A stretch of 64,000 nucleotides of DNA from Flavobacteriales bacterium 34_180_T64 (GCA_002162765.1 MAAR01000016.1:1-64000), one strand, 5' to 3'; positions 8,392-18,066 are shown, counted from the stretch's first letter. The notes: a model not told the origin generated them from the letters alone. Numbers and translations are program-made.

Positions 8392-8724
8392 TTAAAACCC
8401 TAAATCACGCTCAATTTCTTCCATTTCAATAATATCATAAGCCTCTTGCATTGTAGGCACAACAACAATTTCATCGGGAGTTTCATCCAAATTTGTTTGA
8501 TTGGTAACAATCACAAATGAATACTTGGCAGCTCGATGTTTATTTGATATTTGCAAAAATTCAACAATCTGTCCCAGAGGAATAGGCTGTAAACTTGTTA
8601 GACTAATTATGACATTATTATTCTTGAAACGCTCATATAAGACTTCAAGTTTTTTAATCAATTCAATCGTAGTTGCTTTTTCTTGGGTGATAATTGTAAT
8701 ATTCCCGTCTTTATCAAAAATCAT
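8392..8724 (-). CDS. 110-residue conserved hypothetical protein next to ribonuclease Z
   Basis: The protein has alternating strand and helix segments (ITIITQEKATTIELIKKLEVL, NNVIISL, LGQIVEFLQI, YSFVIVTNQT) and ends in an acidic tail (MEEIERDLGF). The layout is STAS-like: the N-terminal strand, a helix, then a central strand. It has no metal-binding histidines, so it is not itself a ribonuclease Z even though homologues may carry that name through neighbourhood. It is tightly linked to rnz (4 bp) and pyrB (4 bp) and is probably co-translated. Function unknown. Confidence 0.8.
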   Translation of the reverse strand: MIFDKDGNITIITQEKATTIELIKKLEVLYERFKNNNVIISLTSLQPIPLGQIVEFLQISNKHRAAKYSFVIVTNQTNLDETPDEIVVVPTMQEAYDIIEMEEIERDLGF

Positions 8725-8728
8725 AGTC

Positions 8729-9658
8729 TTAGTGTTTAATTTTAGAAGCTAATAAATAAATCACAGCCATTCTAATTGCGACGCCATTTTGTACTTGATC
8801 TAAAATAATAGCGTGTTCAGAATCTGCAACATCACTCGTGATTTCAACACCACGATTTATAGGTCCAGGATGCATTATGGTAATTTCTTTATCCAGTGAT
8901 TCCAATATGTTTTTGGTCACACCATATTGTTGTGTATACTCTCTAGTAGTTGGAAAGTAGCTCATATCCATGCGTTCATTTTGAACACGAAGCATATTTG
9001 CAACATCGCACCAATTAAGAGCTTTTATCAAATTTGTTTCTACCTTAACTCCCAATTTATCAATGTATTTTGGAATGAGTGTCTTTGGTCCGCAAACCAT
9101 TACATTGGCACCTTGAAGTTGTAGCGCATAAATATTTGATAAGGCAACTCTACTGTGCAAAATATCTCCTACAATAGCAACGTTTTTTCCTTTTACGCTA
9201 CCCAAGCGTTCTCGAATAGAATAACTGTCTAAAAGCGCCTGTGTTGGATGCTCATGGGCACCGTCACCTGCATTAATAATACTTGCATCAACATGTTTCG
9301 ATAGAAACACTCCAGCACCAGGATTTGGATGACGCATCACAACCATATCCACCTTCATTGATAAAATATTATTGACTGTGTCTATCAGTGTTTCTCCTTT
9401 CTTTACTGAAGATTGTGACGCTGAAAAATTTATCACATCGGCAGACAAACGTTTTTCTGCAAGTTCGAACGATAACTTTGTTCGTGTAGAGTTTTCAAAA
9501 AACAAATTCGCAATGGTAATATCTCTAAGCGAAGGCACCTTTTTAATTGGTCTGTTGATGATTTCTTTAAAATGATCAGCAGTTTCAAAAATAAGCTGAA
9601 TATCTTGTTTGTTAAGATATTTGATTCCTAATAAGTGGTTGACACTTAATTCGCTCAT
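8729..9658 (-). CDS. pyrB: Aspartate carbamoyltransferase catalytic chain
   Basis: This 309-residue enzyme catalyses carbamoyl phosphate plus L-aspartate to N-carbamoyl-L-aspartate, the committed step of pyrimidine synthesis. The carbamoyl-phosphate loop FFENSTRTK is at 53-61, HPGAGVF-type and HEHPTQALLD segments follow, and the C-terminal HPGPINRGVE motif is present. Family length is about 300-310. No regulatory pyrI gene is seen nearby. The gene follows pyrR by 4 bp, as in many Bacteroidota and Firmicutes. Confidence 0.97.
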   Translation of the reverse strand: MSELSVNHLLGIKYLNKQDIQLIFETADHFKEIINRPIKKVPSLRDITIANLFFENSTRTKLSFELAEKRLSADVINFSASQSSVKKGETLIDTVNNILSMKVDMVVMRHPNPGAGVFLSKHVDASIINAGDGAHEHPTQALLDSYSIRERLGSVKGKNVAIVGDILHSRVALSNIYALQLQGANVMVCGPKTLIPKYIDKLGVKVETNLIKALNWCDVANMLRVQNERMDMSYFPTTREYTQQYGVTKNILESLDKEITIMHPGPINRGVEITSDVADSEHAIILDQVQNGVAIRMAVIYLLASKIKH

Positions 9659-9662
9659 AGGT

Positions 9663-10202
9663 TTAATTATTAATTAAATAAACGGAATCTTCGTTTCCAT
9701 TTTCTTTCCAGTTTACGATAACTTTTTCTTCATTTATAGCATCTACTTGTCGTCCTCTATAATTAGGTTGAATTGGTAAATGTCGGCTAAAACGTCTATC
9801 TATTAGCGTTAATAATTCTATTTCATTAGGCCTTCCAAAAGATTGAATAGCAGTTAAAGCAGCTCTAATGCTACGTCCTGTATACAATACATCATCTATA
9901 AATACAATGTTTTTATTTTCAATAATAAAATCAATCTCAGTCGTATTGGCTTCTAAAGTTTTATCTCCTCTTCTAAAATCATCTCTAAAAAATGTAATAT
10001 CCAAATGACCCAATTGCACATTTTTAATCTTATACTCTTCTTTTAGTACCAGAGCCAATCGATTTGCTAAATACTTTCCACGTGGTTGAATTCCAATTAA
10101 AACGGTGTTCGTAAAGTCCTTGTGATTTTCAATAAGTTGACAAGCCAGTCGATGAAGAATGATGTTTACCTCTATAGAATTAAGTAACACTTTTTGACTC
10201 AT
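9663..10202 (-). CDS. pyrR: PyrR-type uracil phosphoribosyltransferase / pyrimidine regulator
   Basis: This 179-residue phosphoribosyltransferase has the PRPP motif VFIDDVLYTGRS at 100-111 and the IGIQPRGKYLA segment, both matching PyrR. In Bacillus PyrR binds leader RNA to attenuate pyr transcription and also converts uracil plus PRPP to UMP. It is the first gene of the operon with pyrB. The promoter upstream gives a leader of only about 20 nt, with no attenuator hairpin. So RNA attenuation of this operon is unlikely, and an enzymatic or other role is more plausible. Confidence 0.93.
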   Translation of the reverse strand: MSQKVLLNSIEVNIILHRLACQLIENHKDFTNTVLIGIQPRGKYLANRLALVLKEEYKIKNVQLGHLDITFFRDDFRRGDKTLEANTTEIDFIIENKNIVFIDDVLYTGRSIRAALTAIQSFGRPNEIELLTLIDRRFSRHLPIQPNYRGRQVDAINEEKVIVNWKENGNEDSVYLINN

Positions 10203-10228
10203 ATAATATCCAAACCTATGTTGGAGTA

Positions 10229-10259
10229 CAAAGTTAAGTTAAAAAATTGTAGTGTACAA
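10229..10259 (-). promoter_or_regulatory. pyrR-pyrB promoter (Bacteroidota type)
   Basis: On the minus strand, TTG (10257-10259) is followed after 20 nt by TAACTTTG (10229-10236), an exact match to the Bacteroidota -33/-7 consensus. The inferred start of transcription is near 10223, about 20 nt before the pyrR ATG. Confidence 0.6.
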
Positions 10260-10283
10260 TGACGTATTCGAATTATAGACAAT

Positions 10284-10318
10284 AAAAAAAGCCTTCATAT
10301 TAATGAAGGCTTTTTAAA
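10284..10318 (-). terminator. rpsA terminator
   Basis: GCCTTCAT (10291-10298) pairs with ATGAAGGC (10303-10310) around a short loop, flanked by A- and T-runs, about 20 bp after the rpsA stop codon on the minus strand. Confidence 0.85.
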
Positions 10319-10337
10319 AATTTAAATTTTCAGAAAC

Positions 10338-12191
10338 TTATTTCTTTCCGTCCATTTTATCTTTTAGCGCTTGTAAAGCATCATTAGCATCACCAAGAGT
10401 AGGCTTCGCTTCAGCAGCTTGACTTTCTTGCTTTTTAACAGCAGCTTTTACATTTGCCATTTCTTCTTCTCTAAAGATTGCAGTATGAGAAGCAACTACA
10501 CGTTTAAATTCTTTATTGAATTCAATAATTTTAAACTCTGCAGAATCTCCTTTTTTAAGTTTCTTACCATCTTCTTTTTCTAAATGACGCGAAGGAATGA
10601 ATGCAACGATATCTTCATTAAAATCAATTGTTGCTCCTTTATCTACCATTTCAGTAATTTCTGCGGTATGAACTGTATTTAATGCAAACTCAGTTTCATA
10701 TTTGTCCCAAGGATTATCTGTAGTTTGCTTGTGACCTAAACTTAATTTACGTCCTTCTACATCTAATTCTAAAACAACTACGTCTAATGTATCACCAACA
10801 TTACAAAACTCACTTGGATGTTTAATTTTCTTAGTCCAAGATAAATCAGAGATATAAATTAATCCGTCGATACCTTCTTCTAATTCAACAAAAACACCAA
10901 AGTTTGTGAAGTTACGTACAATACCAGTATGGTTAGAACCTACAGGATATTTCTTAGTAATATCAGTCCATGGATCTGGAGTTAATTGCTTAATTCCAAG
11001 AGACATTTTACGATCTTCTCTATCTAAAGTTAAGATAACTGCTTCTATTTCATCTCCAACAGAAACGAAATCTTGAGCAGAACGTAAATGCGTTGACCAA
11101 GACATTTCACTTACGTGAACTAATCCTTCAACACCTTCAACTACTTCAATAAACGCACCATAATCAGCGATTACTACAACTTTACCTTTTACTTTATCTC
11201 CAATTTTAACGTCTTCAGCTAGCGCTTCCCAAGGATGCTTGCTTAATTGTTTTAATCCTAATTGGATTCTTGATTTGTTTTCATCAAAATCAAGGATTAC
11301 AACGTTAAGTTTTTGATCTAATTCAACGATTTCATTTGGATGATTAATTCTAGACCAAGAAAGATCCGTAATATGAATTAATCCGTCAACGCCACCAAGA
11401 TCGATAAACACACCATAAGATGTAATATTTTTAACAACACCTTCTAATACTTGACCTTTTTCTAATTGACCAATGATTTCTTTTTTCTGTTCTTCAATAT
11501 CAGCTTCAATAAGCGCTTTATGAGACACCACTATGTTTTTGAATTCGTGGTTGATTTTCACAACTTTAAATTCCATAGTTTTATTTACGTATTGGTCATA
11601 ATCTCTAATTGGTTTAACATCAATTTGAGAACCTGGCAAGAATGCTTCAATACCAAATACGTCAACGATCATACCACCTTTAGTTCTACATTTAACGAAA
11701 CCGTTAACGATTTCACCAGTATCATGAGCACTATTTACACGATCCCAAGCTTTAATTACTCTAGCTTTTCTGTGCGATAACACTAATTGACCTGTTGCAT
11801 CTTCACGAACATCAATTAATACCTCAACTTTGTCACCAACTTTTAAATCTGGGTTGTAACGGAACTCATTTAAAGAGATTACACCTTCAGATTTTGCGTT
11901 GATATCGATAATAGCATCACGATCAGAAATATGTATTACAAGACCTTCAACAACTTCGTCATTTAAGGTGTCTACAAAATTTTCAGATACTAATTTTTCA
12001 AATTCTACCAATTTAGAATCTTCAACAGGATCAATTCCTTCTTCGTAATTGTGCCAATTGAACTCTTCTAAGAACTTGTCTGGATTTGCTTGTGCTTCAG
12101 AAACTTCTGGAGCTGCTACAGTTGTAGTTTCAACTGTTTCTACTGCTTCAGTTGCTACAACTTCAGCTTGTTTTGTTTTGCTTTCAGCCAT
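10338..12191 (-). CDS. rpsA: 30S ribosomal protein S1
   Basis: I start at ATG 12191 (MAESKTKQ), giving 617 residues. An in-frame ATG 57 bp upstream is less likely. Six S1 RNA-binding repeats can be followed: GLVIHISDRDAIID, GEIVNGFVKCRTKGG, GQVLEGVVKNITSYGVF, GDKVKGKVVVIADYGAF, GSNHTGIVRNFTNFGVF and HTAEITEMVDKGATI. An acidic, low-complexity N-terminal extension precedes them. S1 delivers mRNA to the small subunit. In Bacteroidota, where Shine-Dalgarno use is weak, it probably matters broadly for initiation. The gene is monocistronic with a consensus promoter and a leader of about 115 nt. Confidence 0.96.
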   Translation of the reverse strand: MAESKTKQAEVVATEAVETVETTTVAAPEVSEAQANPDKFLEEFNWHNYEEGIDPVEDSKLVEFEKLVSENFVDTLNDEVVEGLVIHISDRDAIIDINAKSEGVISLNEFRYNPDLKVGDKVEVLIDVREDATGQLVLSHRKARVIKAWDRVNSAHDTGEIVNGFVKCRTKGGMIVDVFGIEAFLPGSQIDVKPIRDYDQYVNKTMEFKVVKINHEFKNIVVSHKALIEADIEEQKKEIIGQLEKGQVLEGVVKNITSYGVFIDLGGVDGLIHITDLSWSRINHPNEIVELDQKLNVVILDFDENKSRIQLGLKQLSKHPWEALAEDVKIGDKVKGKVVVIADYGAFIEVVEGVEGLVHVSEMSWSTHLRSAQDFVSVGDEIEAVILTLDREDRKMSLGIKQLTPDPWTDITKKYPVGSNHTGIVRNFTNFGVFVELEEGIDGLIYISDLSWTKKIKHPSEFCNVGDTLDVVVLELDVEGRKLSLGHKQTTDNPWDKYETEFALNTVHTAEITEMVDKGATIDFNEDIVAFIPSRHLEKEDGKKLKKGDSAEFKIIEFNKEFKRVVASHTAIFREEEMANVKAAVKKQESQAAEAKPTLGDANDALQALKDKMDGKK

Positions 12192-12311
12192 TTTGCTGAT
12201 AATAATTTGTATTCTGTATGTCTTGGAAATTTTATGCGAGCAACACACAGAAGTGTTATTTTAGTTTTTATTTGACCCTTTTATATTTCCAATATTTCGC
12301 TAAAAGGAGTG

Positions 12312-12343
12312 CAAAAATACAATTTATTTCATACAAACCCAAA
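12312..12343 (-). promoter_or_regulatory. rpsA promoter (Bacteroidota type)
   Basis: On the minus strand TTTG (12340-12343) is followed, after 20 nt counted from its G, by TATTTTTG (12312-12319). This is an excellent match to the -33 TTTG and -7 TAnnTTTG elements. Transcription would start near 12306, leaving a leader of about 115 nt before rpsA. Confidence 0.6.
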
Positions 12344-12463
12344 TAAATTCTGTTTTGTACAACCAATTGATACAGAGTATTTAAAATTGTTAAAAAAATG
12401 GATTTGTAGTCGGTAATATTCACTGTTTAAATTGATATATTTACAAGGAACTATTAATTAAAA

Positions 12464-12853
12464 ATGAAACATATTATGGTAAAGGCAAAATATCAAAATG
12501 TTTTAGACCTAGGTCAAGAACTAAACATTCAAAATGGTGATGTATCTGAAGAAAATGGAATTTTAAAAGTTAGAGGTACTGCAAAAACGCAATACGAAAA
12601 GAACTTATTATGGGATAGAATTAAAGCAATAGGTGGTGATAACCCATCAGATATCGAAGCTGACATTCGTGTAGCGGATGAATCTGTATACCATAGACAC
12701 ACTGTTAAAAGTGGTGAAACTCTTGGGAAAATTGCCAAGCAATATTATGGAGACGCCATGAAGTACAAACGCATTTTTTCTGCAAATTCTGATATTCTAA
12801 AGAACCCAGATTTAATTCATCCTAAACAAGAATTGATTATTCCTAATTTGTAA
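12464..12853 (+). CDS. BON-LysM protein (Kbp/YgaU-like)
   Basis: This 129-residue protein has an N-terminal BON-like half (about 8-65, with NGILKVRGTAKTQYEKN) and a C-terminal LysM domain (about 76-128, HTVKSGETLGKIAKQYYG, then LIHPKQELIIP). The order matches Escherichia coli Kbp (YgaU), a soluble potassium-binding protein, although the LysM half also suggests peptidoglycan binding. No signal peptide is visible, so a cytoplasmic role like Kbp is plausible. An alternative start four codons later at 12476 is possible. It is transcribed alone, divergent from rpsA. Confidence 0.85.
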   Translation: MKHIMVKAKYQNVLDLGQELNIQNGDVSEENGILKVRGTAKTQYEKNLLWDRIKAIGGDNPSDIEADIRVADESVYHRHTVKSGETLGKIAKQYYGDAMKYKRIFSANSDILKNPDLIHPKQELIIPNL

Positions 12854-12899
12854 CACGCATTCTAAAGTATAAAAAAAGCAATCTGATTACAATTTCTTT

Positions 12900-13595
12900 T
12901 TATGCTTCTTTTTTAAGTATTTGATGTGCTAAATCTAATACCATATCAAATTGTTGTTTGTGCGTCAAATTTGAATTATCAATTTCAATTGCATCATCGG
13001 CTTTTCTTAATGGAGAATCTTCACGTGTAGAATCTATATGGTCTCTAGATTTTACATTTTCTAGAACCTCATCAAATACCACATTATCACCTTTAGCAAT
13101 TAATTCATCGTATCTTCTAATAGCTCGTGTTTCTGCAGATGCCGTCATAAATATTTTTAATTTAGAATCGGGGAAAACAACGGTACCAATATCACGACCA
13201 TCCATAACAACACCTTTTTTTTGACCCATTAGCTGTTGTTGTTCCACAAGTTTTTTACGTACTTCTGGAATAGTAGATACTTGGCTTACAAATCTTGAGA
13301 CTTCAAGAGTTCTAATTTGTGTTTCTACATTGTGTCCATTCAAATACACTTCCGAAAAACCTAAAGATTCATTAAACGAAAACCCTATTTCTACACTATT
13401 CAATTGCTCAATCAATTGATTGCTATCAAAACAATCAATATCTATAAGTTGATTTTGCATTGCATACAATGTGATTGCTCTATACATTGCTCCAGAATCA
13501 ACATATACATATCCCAAGGCTTTTGCCAATTGCTTGGCAATTGTACTTTTCCCTGTAGATGAAAATCCATCAATAGCAATTGTAATTAATTCCAT
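12900..13595 (-). CDS. cmk: Cytidylate kinase
   Basis: This 231-residue P-loop kinase phosphorylates CMP and dCMP. GFSSTGKST (10-18) is the nucleotide-binding loop, with YVDSGAMYRA following and MDGRDIGTVVFPDSKLKIF in the centre (GRDIGT is typical). RDHIDSTREDSPLRKA lies near the lid. The start codon overlaps the porQ stop by one base (TAATG), so translation is likely coupled. Confidence 0.96.
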   Translation of the reverse strand: MELITIAIDGFSSTGKSTIAKQLAKALGYVYVDSGAMYRAITLYAMQNQLIDIDCFDSNQLIEQLNSVEIGFSFNESLGFSEVYLNGHNVETQIRTLEVSRFVSQVSTIPEVRKKLVEQQQLMGQKKGVVMDGRDIGTVVFPDSKLKIFMTASAETRAIRRYDELIAKGDNVVFDEVLENVKSRDHIDSTREDSPLRKADDAIEIDNSNLTHKQQFDMVLDLAHQILKKEA

Positions 13596-14614
13596 TAGCG
13601 TAAATCAATTTGTAATCCTAAAAAGCTTGTATTTGATGCTCCCGTATATCTTGCATGCGAATAGCTAAATCTCATTTTATTAAGTTTTATGCCTATCCCA
13701 AAGGACAATCCAGAAAAATTTCTTTGGTCTAAAATACGCAATTCTTCCGCTCTTCTAAAATTATAACCAAGTCTAAGACTAAAACCTCTATCCGGAAATA
13801 ATTCAGCTCCAATAATAGTATGACGTAATGTTTCATTTAGAAACCCTACTTTTTCTTGAGTTTGATTGCCATCTAAATCTGTTGTTGCTCTTGCCGGATT
13901 AGAAACACCAATTGGCCATTCTTGTAAGTTTTCAAATGTCAAATGCCAACGAATCGGAACATTCTCTAAAGTTTGAGAAAGTCCTAAGTTTATTTCAAGT
14001 GGTAATTTTTCGTTTAAACCAGCATAGGTTTTAAATTGAAACCCCAAATTTCTAATTACCAGAGCAGCATGAAATTCTAGGTCTTCGTCAATGTACATTG
14101 CACCTAAATCTAATGCACCTCCAATGGAATTATATTGTTCTAATTTCGAAGTAATTAATTTTGCATTTGCACCTAAATAAAAATCCGTGAATGGAATATT
14201 ATAGGCATATCCTGCTGATAATGCCGCTTCATTTCCTGTAAATGCTCCAGTTGAGACGCCTTGTTCATCATAACCATCAAAACTACCATAATTAATATAG
14301 GTCATCCCAATATGCAACGTTTGCACATGCCTATCCCAAGTATAAGCATAAGCGGCAGTTCCATAGCTAATTCCTCCTAAATAACTCGAATAATTTAATG
14401 CCAACTGATTGTCCATATCAGCATTGATAGACGCCGGATTATATAAGCCACCAGTGACATCATAGTCGTAATTAGTCAAGATTTTACCACCAAGAGCTGC
14501 CTGACGTGGAGAAGACACCAAATTCAAGAATTGAAAGGTGGCTTCACCTCCAACTTGGGCAAATACAGGAGTGTTGATTAGGACACATATTATAAGGACA
14601 ATTGGCTTTAGCAT
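13595..14614 (-). CDS. porQ: Type IX secretion system protein PorQ
   Basis: This 339-residue outer-membrane barrel has a signal peptide ending VFAQ. The block QVGGEATFQFLNLVSSPRQAALGGK followed by DYDVTGGLYNPASIN is typical of PorQ. PorQ belongs to the type IX machinery and, with PorU, PorV and PorZ, the attachment complex in Porphyromonas. The partner here, cmk, overlaps by one base and is a recurrent neighbour of porQ in flavobacteria as I recall. The C-terminus has the usual aromatic-rich strand (SFLGLQIDLR). Confidence 0.9.
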   Translation of the reverse strand: MLKPIVLIICVLINTPVFAQVGGEATFQFLNLVSSPRQAALGGKILTNYDYDVTGGLYNPASINADMDNQLALNYSSYLGGISYGTAAYAYTWDRHVQTLHIGMTYINYGSFDGYDEQGVSTGAFTGNEAALSAGYAYNIPFTDFYLGANAKLITSKLEQYNSIGGALDLGAMYIDEDLEFHAALVIRNLGFQFKTYAGLNEKLPLEINLGLSQTLENVPIRWHLTFENLQEWPIGVSNPARATTDLDGNQTQEKVGFLNETLRHTIIGAELFPDRGFSLRLGYNFRRAEELRILDQRNFSGLSFGIGIKLNKMRFSYSHARYTGASNTSFLGLQIDLR

Positions 14615-14690
14615 AAGTTTGCAAAGTAAATAAATCTATCTTAAAACGAATGTATGATTGATTTATTTTTATAGCATAAAAAAACGGCTG

Positions 14691-14807
14691 TCTAAAAAGT
14701 GTTTTTATTGTCATTTTGAGCAAATTCGAAAAATCTCAATTGCTTGAAAATCATAATTTTACTTTTTTACAGATTCTTCATTTTCATTCAGAATGACACT
14801 TTTTAGA
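14691..14807. repeat. Dispersed inverted-repeat element, copy 1
   Basis: TCTAAAAAGTG (14691-14701) is the inverse of CACTTTTTAGA (14797-14807). Just inside lie TGTCATTTTGAG (14709-14720) and TTCAGAATGACA (14787-14798). The centre has AAAATCTCAATTGC and AGATTCTTCATTT, the second matching copy 2 at 27.7 kb closely. It sits between lon and porQ and may be part of the lon 3' end. It contains no gene. Confidence 0.75.
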
Positions 14808-14820
14808 TTGCCTCTTTTGA

Positions 14821-17271
14821 CTAAAGTTTTTTTGCATTCTTAACTTTTTGATGCATGAGTGCTAGTTTTAAAACATCACTCATATCGGTTACATAATGAA
14901 ATTTCAACCCTTTCAGATATTCTGGTTTAATCTCTTCTATATCACGTTTGTTTTCAGCACAAAGTAAGATTTCTTTAATTCGAGCTCTTTTCGCTGCTAA
15001 TATTTTTTCTTTTATTCCACCAACAGGTAAGACTTTACCTCGTAACGTAATTTCACCTGTCATTGCGAGACTGCTTTTTACTTTTCGTTGTGTAAATAAC
15101 GAAACTAAAGATGTTAACATCGTTACACCAGCACTCGGTCCGTCTTTTGGAGTTGCGCCTTCTGGCACATGAATATGTACATTATACTTATCGAATACTT
15201 CTGAGTTAATACCAAATTCTTCAGCATTTGCTTTTATATATTCCATGGCAATAGTTGCAGATTCTTTCATAACCTTACCAAGATTACCAGTAATCGAAAG
15301 TGTCCCTTTGCCTTTAGATAGAATGGACTCGATAAACAAAATATCACCACCAACTCTTGTCCATGCTAAACCTGTGACTACACCGGCAACATTATTATTC
15401 TCATATTTATCACGTTCCAATTTAGGAGCGCCAAGAACTTCAATAATATCATCATTAGACACCTTAATATCATAGGACTCCTCCATTGCAATATTTTTAG
15501 CTGAATATCTAACCATTTTGGCTATTTGCTTTTCCAACCCTCTTACTCCAGATTCTCTCGTATACCCTTCTACAATTTTTTCTAACTGTGGCTTTGCTAT
15601 TTTAAGATGTTTCGCTTCTAATCCATGTTCGCCTAATTGTTTAGGCAACAAATGACGTTTTGCAATTTCAACCTTTTCTTCAATAGTATATCCTGAGACA
15701 TTTATCACTTCCATTCGATCTAATAACGCAGGCTGAATTGTATTTAAACTATTCGAAGTTGCTATAAACATAACCTTAGAAAGGTCGAATCCCATTTCTA
15801 AAAAGTTATCATAAAATTCACTATTCTGCTCAGGATCTAAAACTTCAAGCATGGCAGAAGACGGATCCCCTTGATGACTACTCGAAAGTTTATCTATTTC
15901 ATCTAAAACAAAAACAGGGTTTGAAGTACCCGCTTTTTTAAGACTTTGTAGAATTCGACCAGGCATCGCTCCTATATACGTTTTTCTATGGCCTCTTATT
16001 TCAGCTTCATCTCTTAATCCTCCTAATGAAATTCTAACATATTCTCTCCCTAAAGCCTCAGCAATTGATTTCCCTAAGGACGTTTTTCCAACACCTGGAG
16101 GGCCATATAAGCATAGAATTGGAGATTTCATATCATTACGGAGTTTCAAAACAGCCAAATATTCTATAATTCTGCGTTTCACATCATCCAAGCCATAATG
16201 GTCTCTATCCAAAATACGTTTAGCTCTTTTTAAATCGAATTTATCTTTACTAAACTCATTCCATGGCAAGTCTAAAAACAAATCTAAATAATTACGTTGA
16301 ATCGAGTATTCCGCTACTTGAGGATTCATACGTTGCAATTTAGACAGCTCCTTATTAAAATGCTCCGCAACTTTATCATCCCAAACTTTATCTTTAGCTC
16401 TTGCTCGCATAGCATCAATTTCTTCATCATATGAAACACCACCCAATTCCTCTTGGATTGTTTTCATTTGTTGATGCAAGAAATACTCCCGTTGCTGCTG
16501 ATTCATGTCGCTTTGCACTTTGGATTGAATATCATTTTTAAGTTCCAGTTTTTGGAACTCGGTATTCATATATTTAAGTGTAGCCAAGGCGCGTTCTTTT
16601 AGCACATTTATCTCCAATAATTTTTGTTTATCCTCGACAGATAAATTCATATTCGAAGACACAAAATTCACTAAAAACGAATTGCTTTCTATATTCTTAA
16701 TTGCAAAAGTTGCTTCCGTTGGAATATTTGGACTATCCTTTATAATCTGCAGTGCTAGTTCTTTTATTGAATCAATGATAGCTTTAAACTCTTCATTATT
16801 TACAGATGGTCTTGCTTCTGACACATCTTTCACTGTTGCTGTAATATAAGGTTCTTCGGTAGTGACTTGTTCAATCTCAAAACGCTTTTTACCTTGTATA
16901 ATTATTGTAGTGTTACCATCAGGCATCTTTAAAACACGTAAAATTCGTGCTACTGTACCAGTTTTATAAATATCCTTTGCTGAAGGATCTTCAATAGTTT
17001 CATCTTTTTGAGACACCACACCAATAACTTTGCTCCCATTGTTTGCATCATTTATTAGCTTTATAGATTTATCTCTACCAGCAGTAATAGGAATCACTAC
17101 GCCTGGAAACAAAACAGTATTACGTAGTGGTAATATTGGAAGTGTTTCTGGTAATATCTCCTTATTAATTTCTTCTTCATCTTCGGGTGTCATTAAAGGA
17201 ATTAATTCTGAATTTTCATCAAACTCCTGAAATGACAAACTGTCAAGACTTGTAAATTTAGATTTTGCCAT
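14821..17271 (-). CDS. lon: ATP-dependent protease Lon
   Basis: This 816-residue protein has the N-terminal LON substrate domain (about 45-245), a coiled-coil linker, the AAA+ module with Walker [10 protein letters not shown] (390-398) and Walker [10 protein letters not shown] (453-461), and the C-terminal protease with Ser713 in DGPSAGVTM and Lys756 in [11 protein letters not shown]. That serine-lysine dyad is catalytic. Lon degrades misfolded and regulatory proteins. The gene is monocistronic. I see no clear sigma-type promoter at good spacing upstream. Confidence 0.98.
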   Translation of the reverse strand: MAKSKFTSLDSLSFQEFDENSELIPLMTPEDEEEINKEILPETLPILPLRNTVLFPGVVIPITAGRDKSIKLINDANNGSKVIGVVSQKDETIEDPSAKDIYKTGTVARILRVLKMPDGNTTIIIQGKKRFEIEQVTTEEPYITATVKDVSEARPSVNNEEFKAIIDSIKELALQIIKDSPNIPTEATFAIKNIESNSFLVNFVSSNMNLSVEDKQKLLEINVLKERALATLKYMNTEFQKLELKNDIQSKVQSDMNQQQREYFLHQQMKTIQEELGGVSYDEEIDAMRARAKDKVWDDKVAEHFNKELSKLQRMNPQVAEYSIQRNYLDLFLDLPWNEFSKDKFDLKRAKRILDRDHYGLDDVKRRIIEYLAVLKLRNDMKSPILCLYGPPGVGKTSLGKSIAEALGREYVRISLGGLRDEAEIRGHRKTYIGAMPGRILQSLKKAGTSNPVFVLDEIDKLSSSHQGDPSSAMLEVLDPEQNSEFYDNFLEMGFDLSKVMFIATSNSLNTIQPALLDRMEVINVSGYTIEEKVEIAKRHLLPKQLGEHGLEAKHLKIAKPQLEKIVEGYTRESGVRGLEKQIAKMVRYSAKNIAMEESYDIKVSNDDIIEVLGAPKLERDKYENNNVAGVVTGLAWTRVGGDILFIESILSKGKGTLSITGNLGKVMKESATIAMEYIKANAEEFGINSEVFDKYNVHIHVPEGATPKDGPSAGVTMLTSLVSLFTQRKVKSSLAMTGEITLRGKVLPVGGIKEKILAAKRARIKEILLCAENKRDIEEIKPEYLKGLKFHYVTDMSDVLKLALMHQKVKNAKKL

Positions 17272-17500
17272 ATATTTTTTTAAGTCATTCTGTCATTAAA
17301 AATACAGAAGACATATTTAATTTTAATATTAACTAATATGTTTCTCTTTGATTTTCAGTATTTTAAAATCAGATCAAAGTTGTTTACCTTTACATAAATT
17401 CAATAGTTATGCCATTACTTAAGATAACCATGAAAACTTTTTTCATACAAAGTGTAACAAATTTGAAACACCTTCCTCTTTATACTAAAGCATTTGTTTT

Positions 17501-18061
17501 TTGACACTAACCAATCAAAATATAAAGGAGTTATTACAGCTTTGTAAAGTAAACAACCAGAGTGCACAGATGGAAGTTTATAATCGATATTATAAAGCTA
17601 TGTATAACACAGCCTACAGAATCGTCAAAGACGGTTTTGAAGCTGAGGATATTATGCAGGATTCCTTTTTAACAGCATTTACCAAATTAGATAGCTTAAA
17701 AGAAGTATCAACATTTGGTTCTTGGCTAAAACGAATAGTAATAAACAACAGTATTTACCATTACAAACAAAACAGTAAATACAACGACGTTCCTTTAGAT
17801 GATGTGATGTATAAAGTTGAAGACCACTCCGGAATTACGGATAGTCATGAGTTTACCAACTTAAGAGCTTCACAAGTATTAGACACAATGAAGCAACTTA
17901 AGGAAAATTACCAAGTGAGCTTAACATTACATTTAATTGAAGGTTATGATTATGAAGAAATTTCAGAAATCATGAAGATCTCTCAAGCTAACTGCAGAAC
18001 GATGATATCTCGGGCTAAAGAAAGTTTAAGACAGAAATTACAGCCTTCGGCACAATTTTAA
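17501..18061 (+). CDS. ECF-like RNA polymerase sigma-70 family factor
   Basis: The frame starts with TTG at 17501 (MTLTNQNIKELLQLCK). No ATG exists before QMEVYNRYY, and the length of 186 residues fits the family. Region 2 is seen in YNTAYRIVKDGFEAEDIMQDSFLTAF (about 37-62) and region 4 in LIEGYDYEEISEIMKISQANCRTMISRAKESLRQKL (about 145-182). It is followed in 5 bp by a one-TM protein that looks like its anti-sigma factor, and by two exported proteins. The locus probably responds to an envelope signal. Confidence 0.88.
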   Translation: MTLTNQNIKELLQLCKVNNQSAQMEVYNRYYKAMYNTAYRIVKDGFEAEDIMQDSFLTAFTKLDSLKEVSTFGSWLKRIVINNSIYHYKQNSKYNDVPLDDVMYKVEDHSGITDSHEFTNLRASQVLDTMKQLKENYQVSLTLHLIEGYDYEEISEIMKISQANCRTMISRAKESLRQKLQPSAQF

Positions 18062-18066
18062 AAGTT

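Noticed and set aside
8392-8724. Second ribonuclease Z gene
   Set aside because: The 110-residue protein lacks all metal ligands of the metallo-beta-lactamase fold, so only its position links it to rnz.
12049-12275. Open frames on the plus strand over the start of rpsA
   Set aside because: They mirror the low-complexity, serine- and threonine-rich reading of the acidic S1 N-terminus. No homology or start context supports them.
14615-14820. Possible insertion-sequence remnant between porQ and lon
   Set aside because: No transposase fragment or target-site duplication is visible. The sequence is explained by the dispersed inverted-repeat element.
17281-17300. Further copy of the dispersed repeat (TCATTCTG upstream of lon)
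   Set aside because: Only eight bases match. No complementary arm or inner motif is present.
17345-17379. Inverted repeat CTTTGAT / ATCAAAG upstream of the sigma factor
   Set aside because: A 7-bp match with interrupted spacing in AT-rich DNA is expected by chance. I found no second copy to support an operator.
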